Assembly (NCBI RefSeq): GCF_022009635.1
Contig: NZ_CP091716.1
Location: forward strand, 6,159,501 to 6,223,500
Source: Variovorax paradoxus
Lineage (GTDB): Bacteria; Pseudomonadota; Gammaproteobacteria; Burkholderiales; Burkholderiaceae_C
Direction of reading: 5' to 3'
Length of the DNA stretch: 64,000 nt
This document shows, in pieces, positions 1-8,504 of the stretch. The position numbers and the translations under genes are program-made. How positions within the stretch are numbered: the first letter of the stretch is position 1; each line of letters begins with the position of its first letter. Below the pieces are notes generated by a model. It did not search any database and was not told where the DNA came from. It was given only the letters and a program-made list of their open reading frames with translations.

Positions 1-1
1 G

Positions 2-997
2 CTCGCGCAGCTCGTCTATGGCGACCTGCTCGCTGCCCAGGTGCCGCCTTCGAACAGCCTGCCCGACACCGCCAGCATCGCCAAGATGCGCGGCAACCCG
101 GCCATGACCGAATTGCACGAAGAGTCGCGCCGACGCCTGCAGGCCCTGCGCGAACGGCCGCCGGCCAACACGGTGCCTTCGCAATTCCTGGCGCTCTCCA
201 CACGCAGCCGCTACGCCATTGCCGTCGACGCCTCGCGCTCGCGCCTGTACCTGTTCGAGAACAGCGACAAGGGCCTGAAGCTCACGGCCGACTACTACAT
301 CTCGGTCGGCAAGTCCGGCACCGACAAGGCCACCGAGGGCGATGCCCGCACCCCGCTGGGCGTGTACTACATCACCAGCAGCCTCGACCCGAAGTCGCTG
401 AAAGACTTTTACGGCGCAGGCGCCCTGCCCATCAACTACCCCAACCCGTACGACGTGCGGCGCGGCAAGACCGGCGGCGGCATCTGGCTGCACGGCACGC
501 CGCCCCAGCAGTTCGCGCGGGCGCCACTGGCCAGCGACGGCTGCGTGGTCATGGCCAACCCCGATCTCAAGCAGCTTTTGCGAAAAGTGCAAATCGGCGC
601 CACGCCGGTGGTCACGGCGCGCAGCCTGCAATGGATTTCGCAGCCGCAGGCAGAAAAAGAATCCCAATCCATTTCCAGCGCAATCAATGGCTGGAAAGAT
701 GCGCGCGCCAATGGCAATGAAGCGCAATTGAAGAAATTCTATTTGCCCGATTTCCAGCGCATCAGCAAAAAATCCACCGAGGGTATTTCCGCCGTCGACG
801 ACGAAGTGAAATACGCGCAGGGCAAGCGCGTGCAGCTCAAGGACATGTCGTACCTCCATTGGCGGGACGGTGACGACACGATGGTGGTTACCTTCGGCGA
901 AGTGTTCGAAGGCGAGAAGAGCGGGCGCTCCCGGCGCCAGTACTGGCTGCGCCAAGGCAGCGAGTGGAAGCTCTTCCACGAAGAAATCCTGGGCTGA
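2..997 (+). CDS. L,D-transpeptidase (YkuD) with C-terminal NTF2-like tail, 5' truncated by window edge
   Basis: The reading frame is open from base 2, so the true start lies upstream; the GTG at 41 is only the first internal start codon. The YkuD domain spans roughly residues 60-195 from that GTG. It ends in the signature H-G-T ... S-D-G-C-V (catalytic Cys in SDGCVV), typical of periplasmic L,D-transpeptidases that form 3-3 peptidoglycan crosslinks or attach proteins to peptidoglycan. The last ~110 residues (ingWKDARANGNE...WKLFHEEILG) resemble the SnoaL/NTF2-like tail common on beta-proteobacterial YkuD proteins. It is followed by a hairpin and then the pilus promoter region, so it is probably not part of the Tad operon. 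The YkuD assignment is firm; the physiological substrate is not. Confidence 0.9.
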   Translation, partial: LAQLVYGDLLAAQVPPSNSLPDTASIAKMRGNPAMTELHEESRRRLQALRERPPANTVPSQFLALSTRSRYAIAVDASRSRLYLFENSDKGLKLTADYYISVGKSGTDKATEGDARTPLGVYYITSSLDPKSLKDFYGAGALPINYPNPYDVRRGKTGGGIWLHGTPPQQFARAPLASDGCVVMANPDLKQLLRKVQIGATPVVTARSLQWISQPQAEKESQSISSAINGWKDARANGNEAQLKKFYLPDFQRISKKSTEGISAVDDEVKYAQGKRVQLKDMSYLHWRDGDDTMVVTFGEVFEGEKSGRSRRQYWLRQGSEWKLFHEEILG

Positions 998-1015
998 AGC
1001 CCTGCTGGCGACGCG

Positions 1016-1044
1016 GTCACGGCCCCCGAGCCGTGACATTTTGC
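1016..1044 (+). terminator. Hairpin terminator after the L,D-transpeptidase
   Basis: GTCACGGC (1016-1023) pairs perfectly with GCCGTGAC (1030-1037) across a 6-nt loop and is followed by ATTTTGCTC. The T-run is short, so termination may be weak, but the position 19 bp after the stop codon fits. Confidence 0.5.
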
Positions 1045-1097
1045 TCACGCATTTCGCCTTTTTTGAGTGTTACAACTGGTGCTTCGTGGCCCCGTGC

Positions 1098-1166
1098 TAC
1101 GTAACGCGTAACGGGTTTGTACCCGTAACGTAACCCTTTCGCGCGTTCCCGGCGCCGTAACGTCAC
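1098..1166. promoter_or_regulatory. GTAACG-cluster element, probable upstream activating sequence of the pilus operon
   Basis: CGTAACG occurs at 1100-1106, 1107-1113, 1124-1130 and 1156-1162. CCGTAACGTAAC (1123-1134) and CCGTAACGTCAC (1155-1166) are 32 bp apart, about three helical turns. The inner part, ACGGGT-TTGT-ACCCGT (1111-1126), is a perfect 6-bp palindrome. The block 1108-1130 aligns with 28940-28961, upstream of the giant adhesin, with only one gap and two substitutions. It lies ~105-175 bp upstream of the -24 element, the usual place for enhancer-binding-protein sites. Binding by the neighbouring bEBP is inference. Confidence 0.6.
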
Positions 1167-1272
1167 CCTCCCCACTTCATGGGAGGTCGCACGCGGCCCT
1201 CAGAGGGAAAAATAGGATTTCAAAGTGTTAACCAGCCGATCGTCCTTCACGAGGACCCGGCTGGCGAGAGGC

Positions 1273-1289
1273 TGGCCGCTATCCTGCTT
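1273..1289 (+). promoter_or_regulatory. Candidate sigma-54 (-24/-12) promoter for flp
   Basis: TGGCCGC-TATC-CTGCTT contains the invariant GG (1274-1275) and GC (1286-1287) separated by exactly 10 bases. It matches the consensus TGGCACG-N4-TTGCW at 8 of 12 positions. The predicted transcript start is about 1299, leaving a ~113-nt leader before flp. It is weaker than the matching adhesin promoter at 28784-28799. Confidence 0.5.
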
Positions 1290-1411
1290 ACACCTTTTGG
1301 CTAGCACAGCTAAGCGCGAGTCTTGCGGGTTTCTCTTGTTGATACACGGAGTTACTCTGTATAACATCCACCTCACCAGCCTTTGTTAACACTTACTGAA
1401 AGGGGTAAATC

Positions 1412-1597
1412 ATGCTTGGTCAAATTACTCGTTTTTTAAAGGACGAGGAAGGCGCGACCGCAATTGAGTACGGAATTATTGCGGGGTTGGTTGCGGTCGC
1501 GATTGTTACGTCACTCTCTGGCACCGATGGCCTCGGCCCCAAGCTTTCCGGCCTCTTCACCTATATCGCCGGCAAAGTGACTGCCCCCGCCTCTTAA
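1412..1597 (+). CDS. flp: Flp/Fap major pilin, copy 1
   Basis: This 61-residue type IVb pilin carries the prepilin motif DEEG|ATAIEYG: cleavage after Gly with Glu at +5 and Tyr at +6, as in all Flp pilins. A hydrophobic helix (GIIAGLVAVAIVTSL) follows, then a short C-terminal tail ending KVTAPAS. It would be cleaved by the prepilin peptidase encoded 260 bp downstream and assembled by the Tad machine. It is 52/61 identical to the second copy, but its codons are clearly more AT-rich (TTTTTTAAAGG, ATTATTGCG), suggesting an older or separately acquired copy or selection on the mRNA start. The AGGGG ribosome site and ATG fix the start. Confidence 0.95.
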   Translation: MLGQITRFLKDEEGATAIEYGIIAGLVAVAIVTSLSGTDGLGPKLSGLFTYIAGKVTAPAS

Positions 1598-1658
1598 CAG
1601 AGCGCTATCGCATCAAGCTCCCTGTCAGTTCTCCAAATCCATCTGAAAAGGCTTCATC

Positions 1659-1844
1659 ATGCTTAACTCAATTGCCCGTTTTCTGCGCGACGAAGAAGGC
1701 GCCACCGCCATCGAGTACGGAATCATTGCTGGCCTCGTCGCCGTTGCCATCGTGGCGTCCCTTAACGGTACCAACGGTCTTGGCACCAAGCTCGCGGGTC
1801 TGTTCACGTACATCGCCGGCAAGGTAACGGCGCCGGCGTCCTGA
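1659..1844 (+). CDS. flp: Flp/Fap major pilin, copy 2
   Basis: A second 61-residue pilin has the same processing motif (DEEG|ATAIEYG) and an identical C-terminal FTYIAGKVTAPAS. Substitutions are confined to positions such as 3, 4, 6, 10, 33, 36, 39, 43 and 46. It lies 61 bp after copy 1, preceded by GAAAAGG. The two pilins could co-assemble or be expressed in different amounts. The codon usage is typical of the chromosome, unlike copy 1. Confidence 0.95.
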   Translation: MLNSIARFLRDEEGATAIEYGIIAGLVAVAIVASLNGTNGLGTKLAGLFTYIAGKVTAPAS

Positions 1845-1859
1845 GAAACAGCGCAAGCA

Positions 1860-2363
1860 ATGCAATTGGCGTGTCTGCTGTGGTTGCTATTCGTTGCCGT
1901 CTATGACTTCCGTCAACGCCGCGTCCCCAACTGGCTCGTGCTTGCCGGCGCCGCAGTGGCACTGGCGGCACTTGCCTCCGGGATGCAGCCCTTCGGCATC
2001 GAATGGTCCACCGCACTCACGGGGGCGGCCATCGGCTTCGGCGCCCTGCTGCTCCTGTACGCCATCGGCCTCATGGGGGCTGGCGACGTGAAATTCGCGG
2101 GCGCGCTCGGACTCTGGGTGGGCCTGCAGGCATTGCTGCCGATATGGGTCGTGGCCAGCCTGCTGGCAGGCCTTCACAGCGCGCTCTGGCTCGCGCTGCA
2201 GCGCTGGCCCGTGGCACCACGGCTGTCGCTGATGCTGCTGGGCCGCTCTTCGGCCGCAAGCAGCGGCGCTGCGTCCGCAACGGCGCGCAGGCGCATCGTT
2301 CCCTACGCAGCCTACCTCTCGTTGGCCACCGCGGTCTGGATGGTCTGGGGGCGACAGGGCTAG
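1860..2363 (+). CDS. tadV: Prepilin peptidase TadV/CpaA
   Basis: A 167-residue polytopic membrane aspartyl protease (A24 family). The first catalytic Asp lies in YDFRQRRVPNW (~residue 20) and the second in the GxGD motif, seen as GAGDVK (~residue 74). Several hydrophobic helices and the absence of the N-methyltransferase cytoplasmic domain of PilD place it in the short TadV/CpaA class. It should cleave the Flp prepilins and the TadE-like pseudopilins of this operon. The ATG at 1860 is 15 bp after the pilin stop. Confidence 0.93.
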   Translation: MQLACLLWLLFVAVYDFRQRRVPNWLVLAGAAVALAALASGMQPFGIEWSTALTGAAIGFGALLLLYAIGLMGAGDVKFAGALGLWVGLQALLPIWVVASLLAGLHSALWLALQRWPVAPRLSLMLLGRSSAASSGAASATARRRIVPYAAYLSLATAVWMVWGRQG

Positions 2364-2444
2364 CAGTCATCTGCCTCTGTCACAGCAGGCCCTTCATTCC
2401 TCAAATTCCATGATCGCTTGCACCCATACCTTCATCCGCCGCAC

Positions 2445-3440
2445 ATGATCAATCTCACCAAGATCCTCGCCGCCATCCTCGTGCTTCTGGCCATCGCACT
2501 CGGTGGCTATGCCTGGATGCTGAGCCGCCAGGCTCCCGCTCCCGCGGTGGCGACAACAGGCCCAGCCGCACCGACCAAGGCCAAGGAGGTGCTGGTCTAC
2601 CCGGTCGTCGTGGCCGCCAAGGCATTGCCCGCGGGCGAGGCGATTCCCGCGGATGCGCTGCGCGTGGAGCGCCTGACGATCAACCCGGCGGGCGCATTCC
2701 AGGACGTGTCCGTGGCTGCCGGCCGTGTGCCGGTGATCGACCTCGCCGAAGGCGCACCGCTGATGGAAAACCAGCTGGTCTCCGGTCTCGCGGTGCGCAT
2801 CGCCGAAGGCGAGCGCGCTGTCGCGATCAAGGCCGACGAGATCATGGGCGTGGGCAACAAGATCCAGCCCGGCGACTTCGTCGACGTGTTCATCACGCTC
2901 AAGTCGGACGGCAAGGACGTCGACCGCAGCCAGGCGCGCCTGCTGCTCTCCCGCAAGCGTGTGCTGGCTTTCGGCAGCGCATCCGTCGATGGGATGCCGT
3001 CCAAGGCACCCGACAAGGCGGCCGCACAGCAGGCCCAACGAACAGAAATGGCACGCACTGCCGTGCTGGCGGTACCCGTCGACGAGGTGAACCGCCTGAC
3101 CATCGGCGACGCCAGCGGCCGGCTGCTGCTCGCGCTGCGCAATCCCACGGACATGTCGCAGCCAGATCCGAAGCTTTTTGCCGAACTTCCCACTGCCTTG
3201 CAGCCCGTGCAAGCCAAGACAGGCGAACCGCGCCGCGCGCCTCTTGAAGGCCTCGATCTTGCGCAAGCAGGGCTGACCACTGCCGATCTGGCCACAGGCG
3301 GCAAAGGCCCCGGTGTCAAGTCTCCCGCTGTCGAAGCACGAGTCGCAACCGCACCCCGCCGTGCAACCAGTGCTGGCGCGCACGGGGGCCTTCAGGTCGA
3401 GGTTATTCGCGGCGCCCGCAGCGAAACCGTTAGCTATTGA
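2445..3440 (+). CDS. rcpC: Flp pilus assembly protein CpaB/RcpC
   Basis: A 331-residue protein with an N-terminal membrane anchor (LTKILAAILVLLAIALGGYAW), a SAF domain at about residues 50-115 (VVAAKALPAGEAIPADALR) and a C-terminal RcpC/CpaB domain. RcpC is a periplasmic partner of the pilus secretin. I choose ATG 2445 over an in-frame TTG at 2418. A 12-codon reading frame starting with ATG at 2410 ends in TGA overlapping this ATG (ATGA), which could couple translation. No strong Shine-Dalgarno precedes the start. Confidence 0.9.
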   Translation: MINLTKILAAILVLLAIALGGYAWMLSRQAPAPAVATTGPAAPTKAKEVLVYPVVVAAKALPAGEAIPADALRVERLTINPAGAFQDVSVAAGRVPVIDLAEGAPLMENQLVSGLAVRIAEGERAVAIKADEIMGVGNKIQPGDFVDVFITLKSDGKDVDRSQARLLLSRKRVLAFGSASVDGMPSKAPDKAAAQQAQRTEMARTAVLAVPVDEVNRLTIGDASGRLLLALRNPTDMSQPDPKLFAELPTALQPVQAKTGEPRRAPLEGLDLAQAGLTTADLATGGKGPGVKSPAVEARVATAPRRATSAGAHGGLQVEVIRGARSETVSY

Positions 3441-3479
3441 TCGGGCAGACAGCCGATACCCGCCATTCAGGAAGAACAC

Positions 3480-4871
3480 ATGCATTACATGCCTCGCGAG
3501 CAGTCGACCTTTGTCACCCGCAGCCCCGCGAAAGCTTCGTCACGACTGCTGCGCCCGGCCTTGGTCGCCTTGTCCGTGATGTCACAAGCTGTGTGGCCGA
3601 CAGCGTCCATGGCTGCCGATGCGCAAGCAGCGCGCCCGCAACCGATGCAGCGTCCCTTGATCCTCGGCGCTGGCACGCAACAGGAGCTGCTGATTGAAAA
3701 GGGCATCGATCGCATGGCGATCGGCGACGAGGCCATCGCCACTGTCGCAATCACACGCAAGGCACCCAACTCCGCGGCGGCACGGCTGATCGTCACCGGC
3801 AAAGTTGCAGGACGCACCTCGTTGATGGTCTGGGAAAAAGGCAGCACCTCCGCCATCACCTATCCGGTCGAAGTGCGGCGCCCCTCGTCCACGGTGAGCG
3901 GCAGCATGGACAGCATGACCGCACACCAGGTAGCGCGAGACACTGCGCTGGCCAGCAACGGTGAAAAGGCGGATCTGATCGACCGCTCGGTGGTGAACGT
4001 GCGCAGCAACACGGTGCAAGTCGAAGTCAAGGTGGTGGAATTCAATCGCAGCGTACTCAAGCAGGCAGGGTTGAACATCTTCAGCACGCGTCCCAACTCG
4101 AGTGGCTTCAGCTTCGGCGTCTTCTCGCCTTCCTCCCTCATATCGTCGACCTTTGCCGCCAACGGCCAGATCGCCGTCCAGTACAACAACCCGCTGACGC
4201 AAGCTTTCGACCTGCTCTTCAACTTCAGCAAGGCCGGCATAGGATTGAACTTCGGCTTTCTTGAAGGTAACGGCATGGCCCGTGTGCTAGCCGAGCCCAC
4301 ACTGGTGGCGCTGTCGGGCCAGAGCGCCAGCTTCCTGGCCGGCGGCGAACTGCCGATCCCGGTGCCGCAAGGCCTGGGCACCATCAGCATCGAATACAAG
4401 CCCTTCGGCATCGGCCTCACACTGACTCCGACCGTGCTCTCCAACGAACGCATCGTGCTCAAGGTTGCCCCCGAGGCCAGCGATCTGGACTACACGAACG
4501 CCATCACCCTGAACGGCGTCGTGGTGCCCGCCATTACCACGCGCCGTGCCGACACCACGGTGGAACTGGGCGACGGCGAGAGCTTCATCATCGGCGGCCT
4601 CGTCAGCCGCACCACCACTTCGAACGCCAGCAAGGTGCCGATGCTCGGCGACCTGCCGATCATCGGCACCTTCTTCAGCAAGAACAATTACCAGATGAAC
4701 GAGAAGGAGCTCGTGATTCTGGTCACGCCGCACCTGGTCAAGCCCATCGCGCGCGGCACCGACCTGGCGCCGTACCTGCCCGGCAGCGCCGAACAGCGCG
4801 ACGGCGCGGTGTGGCGCGCCTACCTCCTCGGTGGCGCGGTCGACACGCCGGTTCCAGGCTTCTCCCGCTGA
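3480..4871 (+). CDS. rcpA: Tad pilus secretin CpaC/RcpA
   Basis: A 463-residue outer-membrane secretin of the type II/III secretin superfamily. It has a signal peptide (hydrophobic stretch ending at ...SMAADAQA), an N-terminal pilus-formation domain (~residues 55-135, LILGAGTQQELLIEKGIDRMAI), and a secretin domain (~225-425) with VPMLGDLPIIGTFFS, the hallmark VPxLGDIPxxGxLF segment. It forms the channel through which the Flp pilus leaves. AGGAAGA eight bases before ATG 3480 fixes the start. Confidence 0.95.
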   Translation: MHYMPREQSTFVTRSPAKASSRLLRPALVALSVMSQAVWPTASMAADAQAARPQPMQRPLILGAGTQQELLIEKGIDRMAIGDEAIATVAITRKAPNSAAARLIVTGKVAGRTSLMVWEKGSTSAITYPVEVRRPSSTVSGSMDSMTAHQVARDTALASNGEKADLIDRSVVNVRSNTVQVEVKVVEFNRSVLKQAGLNIFSTRPNSSGFSFGVFSPSSLISSTFAANGQIAVQYNNPLTQAFDLLFNFSKAGIGLNFGFLEGNGMARVLAEPTLVALSGQSASFLAGGELPIPVPQGLGTISIEYKPFGIGLTLTPTVLSNERIVLKVAPEASDLDYTNAITLNGVVVPAITTRRADTTVELGDGESFIIGGLVSRTTTSNASKVPMLGDLPIIGTFFSKNNYQMNEKELVILVTPHLVKPIARGTDLAPYLPGSAEQRDGAVWRAYLLGGAVDTPVPGFSR

Positions 4872-4911
4872 GCACGATGACGCGGACCATGCATCGCAGC
4901 AGGCAGGCCCC

Positions 4912-6195
4912 ATGAACGCTCCACGCGACAGCATTCCAGAGACAGGCAGCGAGACCTATCTGTTCGCTTCGAGCAACGGCAGCCACATCACGTGGCTGAC
5001 CGATGCGCTCGGCACGCTGGGCTCGGTGGTGGTCCTGGCGCCGGACACCAAGTCGATCGACGAACGCATCGCCCTGCTCGGGCCGGTGGCGGTGTTCATC
5101 GATTTCTCGCCCGACCAGAGCGCCAATGCCGTCCAGCTCCATCAGCGCCTGAAGCGCGACTGGCCCACGCTGCCGGTGCTGGCCACCGGCGTGTCGGCCG
5201 AACCCGCCGCCATGCTTTCCGCTTTGCGCGCGGGGGTGGACGACTTCATCGACATGGCCGCGCCGTCCACCGACGCGGTCACGACGCTGCGCGCGCTGCT
5301 CGACCGCCGCAGCACTCTGCAAGGCGGCACGCGCGGCAGCACGTTGGCCTTGCTGGGCGCGCGCGCCGGACTCGGCGTGACCACGCTGGCAACCAGCCTG
5401 GCCCTCACGCTGCACGACCAGCTCGCGCAGGCCCCCGCGCGTCCGCCGGGCCGCAGCTCCAGGCACGGCGTCGCGCTGCTCGACCTGGGGCTGCCGGCAC
5501 GCGACGGCCTGCTCTACCTCGACACCCAGAGCGGCTTCAGCTTCGTCGACGGCGTGCGCAACCTGCGCCGGCTCGACCAGACCCTGCTGCACACGGCGCT
5601 CGCGCATCACACCAGCGGCGTGGCCATCCTGCCGCTGCCCGCGAGCCTGGCGCAGGTGCGCGAGATCTCGCATGCCGACTCGGTGGCGCTGATCAAGCGG
5701 CTGGCCGACTTCTTCGATTTCCAGGTCGCCGATCTCGGCGGTTTCTCGACCATCGACTTCATGGCGCAGACGGTGCGCGAGGCGCAGCAGGCCTGGGTCG
5801 TGTGCGACCAGAGCATCGGCGGCATCGTGTCCACCGCCAACATGCTCAAGGAGCTGCGTGCGCGCAACGTCGAGATCGAACGCCTCTCGCTGGTGGTCAA
5901 CAAGTTCGACAGCCATGTCGGCCTCACGGCCAAGGACATCGCCGAACGGCTCGAGCTGCCACTGCGCCACGTGCTGCCTTCGCGCAGCGCACAACTGATG
6001 GCGGCGGCGAGCCGCGGCGAGATGCTGGTGCGCACCGCGCGCAGCGACCCCTACGCGCAGGCGGTGACGGGCCTGGCCCGCAGCCTGCACCAGGAATACA
6101 TGTCTGCCACGGGCCAACCTCCGGCCAAGGATCCACGCTGGGTTGCGCTCATGTCGCAAGTCACCGGCCTCTGGAAGAGTTCACACGAAGGCTGA
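4912..6195 (+). CDS. tadZ: Pilus localisation ATPase TadZ/CpaE
   Basis: A 427-residue protein with an N-terminal receiver-like domain (~1-130) and a C-terminal MinD/ParA-like ATPase domain. The expected deviant Walker A reads GARAGLGVTTLATS, with neither the signature nor the P-loop lysine, so nucleotide hydrolysis may be lost. TadZ proteins with atypical P-loops are known. It positions the Tad machine, often at a pole. The start is ATG 4912 (MNAPRDS), chosen because longer in-frame starts would overlap the secretin. Confidence 0.9.
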   Translation: MNAPRDSIPETGSETYLFASSNGSHITWLTDALGTLGSVVVLAPDTKSIDERIALLGPVAVFIDFSPDQSANAVQLHQRLKRDWPTLPVLATGVSAEPAAMLSALRAGVDDFIDMAAPSTDAVTTLRALLDRRSTLQGGTRGSTLALLGARAGLGVTTLATSLALTLHDQLAQAPARPPGRSSRHGVALLDLGLPARDGLLYLDTQSGFSFVDGVRNLRRLDQTLLHTALAHHTSGVAILPLPASLAQVREISHADSVALIKRLADFFDFQVADLGGFSTIDFMAQTVREAQQAWVVCDQSIGGIVSTANMLKELRARNVEIERLSLVVNKFDSHVGLTAKDIAERLELPLRHVLPSRSAQLMAAASRGEMLVRTARSDPYAQAVTGLARSLHQEYMSATGQPPAKDPRWVALMSQVTGLWKSSHEG

Positions 6196-6199
6196 ACCC

Positions 6200-7513
6200 A
6201 TGTCCACCGATATCGAATTCGCCGACGACGACCAGGCGTTCGTCAACTCCCAGCAGTTCCAGGACATCAAGAGCTGGACGCACGATCACCTGCTCAGTCG
6301 CATCGAGGAACTGGGTGCGGAGTTCGGCCGCTGGTCGCGCGCCTCGATCCAGCAGTTCGTCGAACTGGAGGTCGACAGCTTCGTGCGGCTGCGCCGCGTG
6401 CCGATCAACGACCGCGAGATGCAGCTCATCTCCGACGCGCTGACGAAAGAGCTCGCGGGCTTCGGGCCGCTGGAAGACCTGCTCAACGATCCGGCCGTGG
6501 AAGACATCCTGATCAACGGCTACCAGAACGTGTATGTGTCGCGCCACGGCATGCTGGAACGCGAAACCGTGCGCTTCGCCGATTCCGAGCATGTGATGCG
6601 CATCGTGCGCCGCATCCTCGCGCCGCTGGGCCGCCGGCTGGACGAGTCGAACCCGATGGTCGACGCGCGCCTGCCCGACGGCGGCCGCATCAACGTGATC
6701 ATCGAGCCGCTGGCCATCGACGGCCTCTCGGTGTCGATCCGCAAGTTCCGCAAGGAGCCGCTCACGCCGATGGACCTGGTGAAGCTCGGCACCTTCGATG
6801 CCGGCATGGCGCAGCTGCTCGAGATCGCGGTGCGCGCGCGCTGCAACATCCTCGTGAGCGGCGGCACCAGCTCGGGCAAGACCTCGCTGCTGAATGCGCT
6901 CGCAAGCTACATCCCCGCGCGCGAGCGCGTCATCACCATAGAGGACACGGCGGAACTCTCGCTCGGCACCAGCCACGTGGTGCGGCTCGAAAGCCGCCCC
7001 GGCGGTTTCGACGGCACCGGCGTGGTGTCGATCCGCGACCTGCTGCGCAACAGCCTGCGCATGCGGCCCGACCGCATCATCGTGGGCGAAGTGCGCGGCG
7101 CCGAGGTCATCGAGATGATGCAGGCCATGAACACCGGCCACGAAGGCTCGATGGGCACCATCCACGCCAGCTCGCCGCGCGAATGCCTCTACCGCCTCGA
7201 AATGCTCGCGGGCTTCGCGGGCTACCAAGGCAGCGAGGTGAGCCTGCGCCGGCAGATCGCCAACGCCATCGATTTCATCGTGCAGATCGGGCGCCTGTCG
7301 GGTGGCCAGCGCCGCATCATCTCGCTGAGCGAAGTCACGGGCGTCAACGACAACGTGGTCGCCATGCAGGAGCTCTACCGCTACGAGCCGGTCGTCTCGC
7401 CCGACGGCGAGGAGCGCGACCGCTGGGTGTCGCTGGGCATTGCACCGCACTCGCCCAAGATCACGCGCTTTCGCCAGTCGATGTCGCGCGCGCATGGAGA
7501 CAACCGTGCGTGA
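6200..7513 (+). CDS. tadA: Tad pilus assembly/retraction ATPase TadA/CpaF
   Basis: A 437-residue secretion ATPase of the VirB11/PilT superfamily. An N-terminal domain is followed by the core: Walker [10 protein letters not shown] (~219-227), an Asp-box region ([12 protein letters not shown]), Walker B (RIIVGEVRG) and a His box ([12 protein letters not shown]). It powers both extension and retraction in Tad systems. The start is ATG 6200, four bases after the tadZ stop. The 3' end overlaps tadB. Confidence 0.95.
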   Translation: MSTDIEFADDDQAFVNSQQFQDIKSWTHDHLLSRIEELGAEFGRWSRASIQQFVELEVDSFVRLRRVPINDREMQLISDALTKELAGFGPLEDLLNDPAVEDILINGYQNVYVSRHGMLERETVRFADSEHVMRIVRRILAPLGRRLDESNPMVDARLPDGGRINVIIEPLAIDGLSVSIRKFRKEPLTPMDLVKLGTFDAGMAQLLEIAVRARCNILVSGGTSSGKTSLLNALASYIPARERVITIEDTAELSLGTSHVVRLESRPGGFDGTGVVSIRDLLRNSLRMRPDRIIVGEVRGAEVIEMMQAMNTGHEGSMGTIHASSPRECLYRLEMLAGFAGYQGSEVSLRRQIANAIDFIVQIGRLSGGQRRIISLSEVTGVNDNVVAMQELYRYEPVVSPDGEERDRWVSLGIAPHSPKITRFRQSMSRAHGDNRA

Positions 7514-8504
7514 AGCCCTGCTCATCGTGGCGTGCATCGCGTTGCTGATGGCGGCCGCGGGGCTCATGCTGTGGCAGTGGGCGAGGAACAGGCAGGTGCG
7601 GCTGGCTACCGAACGGCACCTCAGTCAGCAGATTCTCGCGACCAGCACGGCGACCACGGCGATACCGATGCCTGTCAGGGACCGGGAGCTTCCGGGAGAG
7701 GGCATGTCGTCGACCTTGACGACGGACCCCTGGCTCGATACCAGCCCTCCGACCACTGAAGCCACGCGTACCGGCCTGCTGGAGCGCGCGATGCCGGGCT
7801 GGCTGGTCGGGGTCGTCGAGCCGCGCACCATCGCGCTCGCACTGGCGGCGGTCGTCGCGATCAGCATACTGACGGGAGTGCTGGCGGGCTGGCTTGCGGC
7901 AGCGAGCATTCTTTTCGTGCTGCTGCTCGCCGGCAGCTTCTTGTTGTGGTGGCGACTGCAGAAGTTTCGCCGCAAGCTGGTCAGCCAGTTGCCGGCATAC
8001 ATCGATGCGATGGTTCGCCTCATCACGATCGGCAACTCCACGCAGGCAGCGTTCCAACTTGCGATCGCCACAACGGAAGCACCGCTGCGCGTCCACCTGG
8101 AACGCTCGGCTGCGCTGGTCCGTGCCGGCTTGGACCTCGACCGTGCGCTGCATCAGACCGCCACCAACGTTCGCATCGAGGAAATGTTCCTGCTGGCATC
8201 CATTCTGGGCCTGGGCGTGCGCTACGGCGGCCGCGCCGACCTGCTGCTCGAGCGCGTGGGCAACTTCATGCGCGACCGCGAACAGGCGGAGCAGGAACTG
8301 AATGCCATGTCCGCGGAGACGCGCCTGTCGGCATGGATCCTGGGCCTTCTGCCGATCGGTGTGGGCGGCTTTCTGATTCTTACCAACCCCGGCTATTTCA
8401 TGGGCATGTGGAACGACGAAACAGGCCGCATCCTTATCTATTCCTCCGCGACCCTGCAAGTGGTGGGAGTAGCGCTTCTATATCGGCTTGCGAGGCTGGC
8501 ATGA
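7506..8504 (+). CDS. tadB: Tad inner-membrane platform protein TadB
   Basis: A 332-residue T2SSF-type platform protein. It has an N-terminal TM helix, a Thr/Ser/Pro-rich linker, two TM helices at about 100-150, the GspF-like helical bundle (~160-285) and C-terminal TM segments (WILGLLPIGVGGFLIL and LIYSSATLQVVGVALLY). GGAGA at 7497-7501 points to GTG 7506 as start, overlapping the tadA stop by 8 bp. An ATG at 7494 in the same frame is an alternative. Confidence 0.9.
   Translation: MREALLIVACIALLMAAAGLMLWQWARNRQVRLATERHLSQQILATSTATTAIPMPVRDRELPGEGMSSTLTTDPWLDTSPPTTEATRTGLLERAMPGWLVGVVEPRTIALALAAVVAISILTGVLAGWLAAASILFVLLLAGSFLLWWRLQKFRRKLVSQLPAYIDAMVRLITIGNSTQAAFQLAIATTEAPLRVHLERSAALVRAGLDLDRALHQTATNVRIEEMFLLASILGLGVRYGGRADLLLERVGNFMRDREQAEQELNAMSAETRLSAWILGLLPIGVGGFLILTNPGYFMGMWNDETGRILIYSSATLQVVGVALLYRLARLA

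Larger units (their letters stand above)
998..1411. other. Intergenic region upstream of the Tad pilus operon
   Basis: No protein-coding gene is seen in this 414-bp stretch. It holds the terminator of the preceding gene, a cluster of GTAACG motifs (1098-1166), a sigma-54-like promoter (1273-1289) and a leader of about 110 nt before flp. AGGGG (1401-1406) is a ribosome binding site just upstream of the pilin ATG at 1412. The stretch is more AT-rich than its surroundings. Confidence 0.7.
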
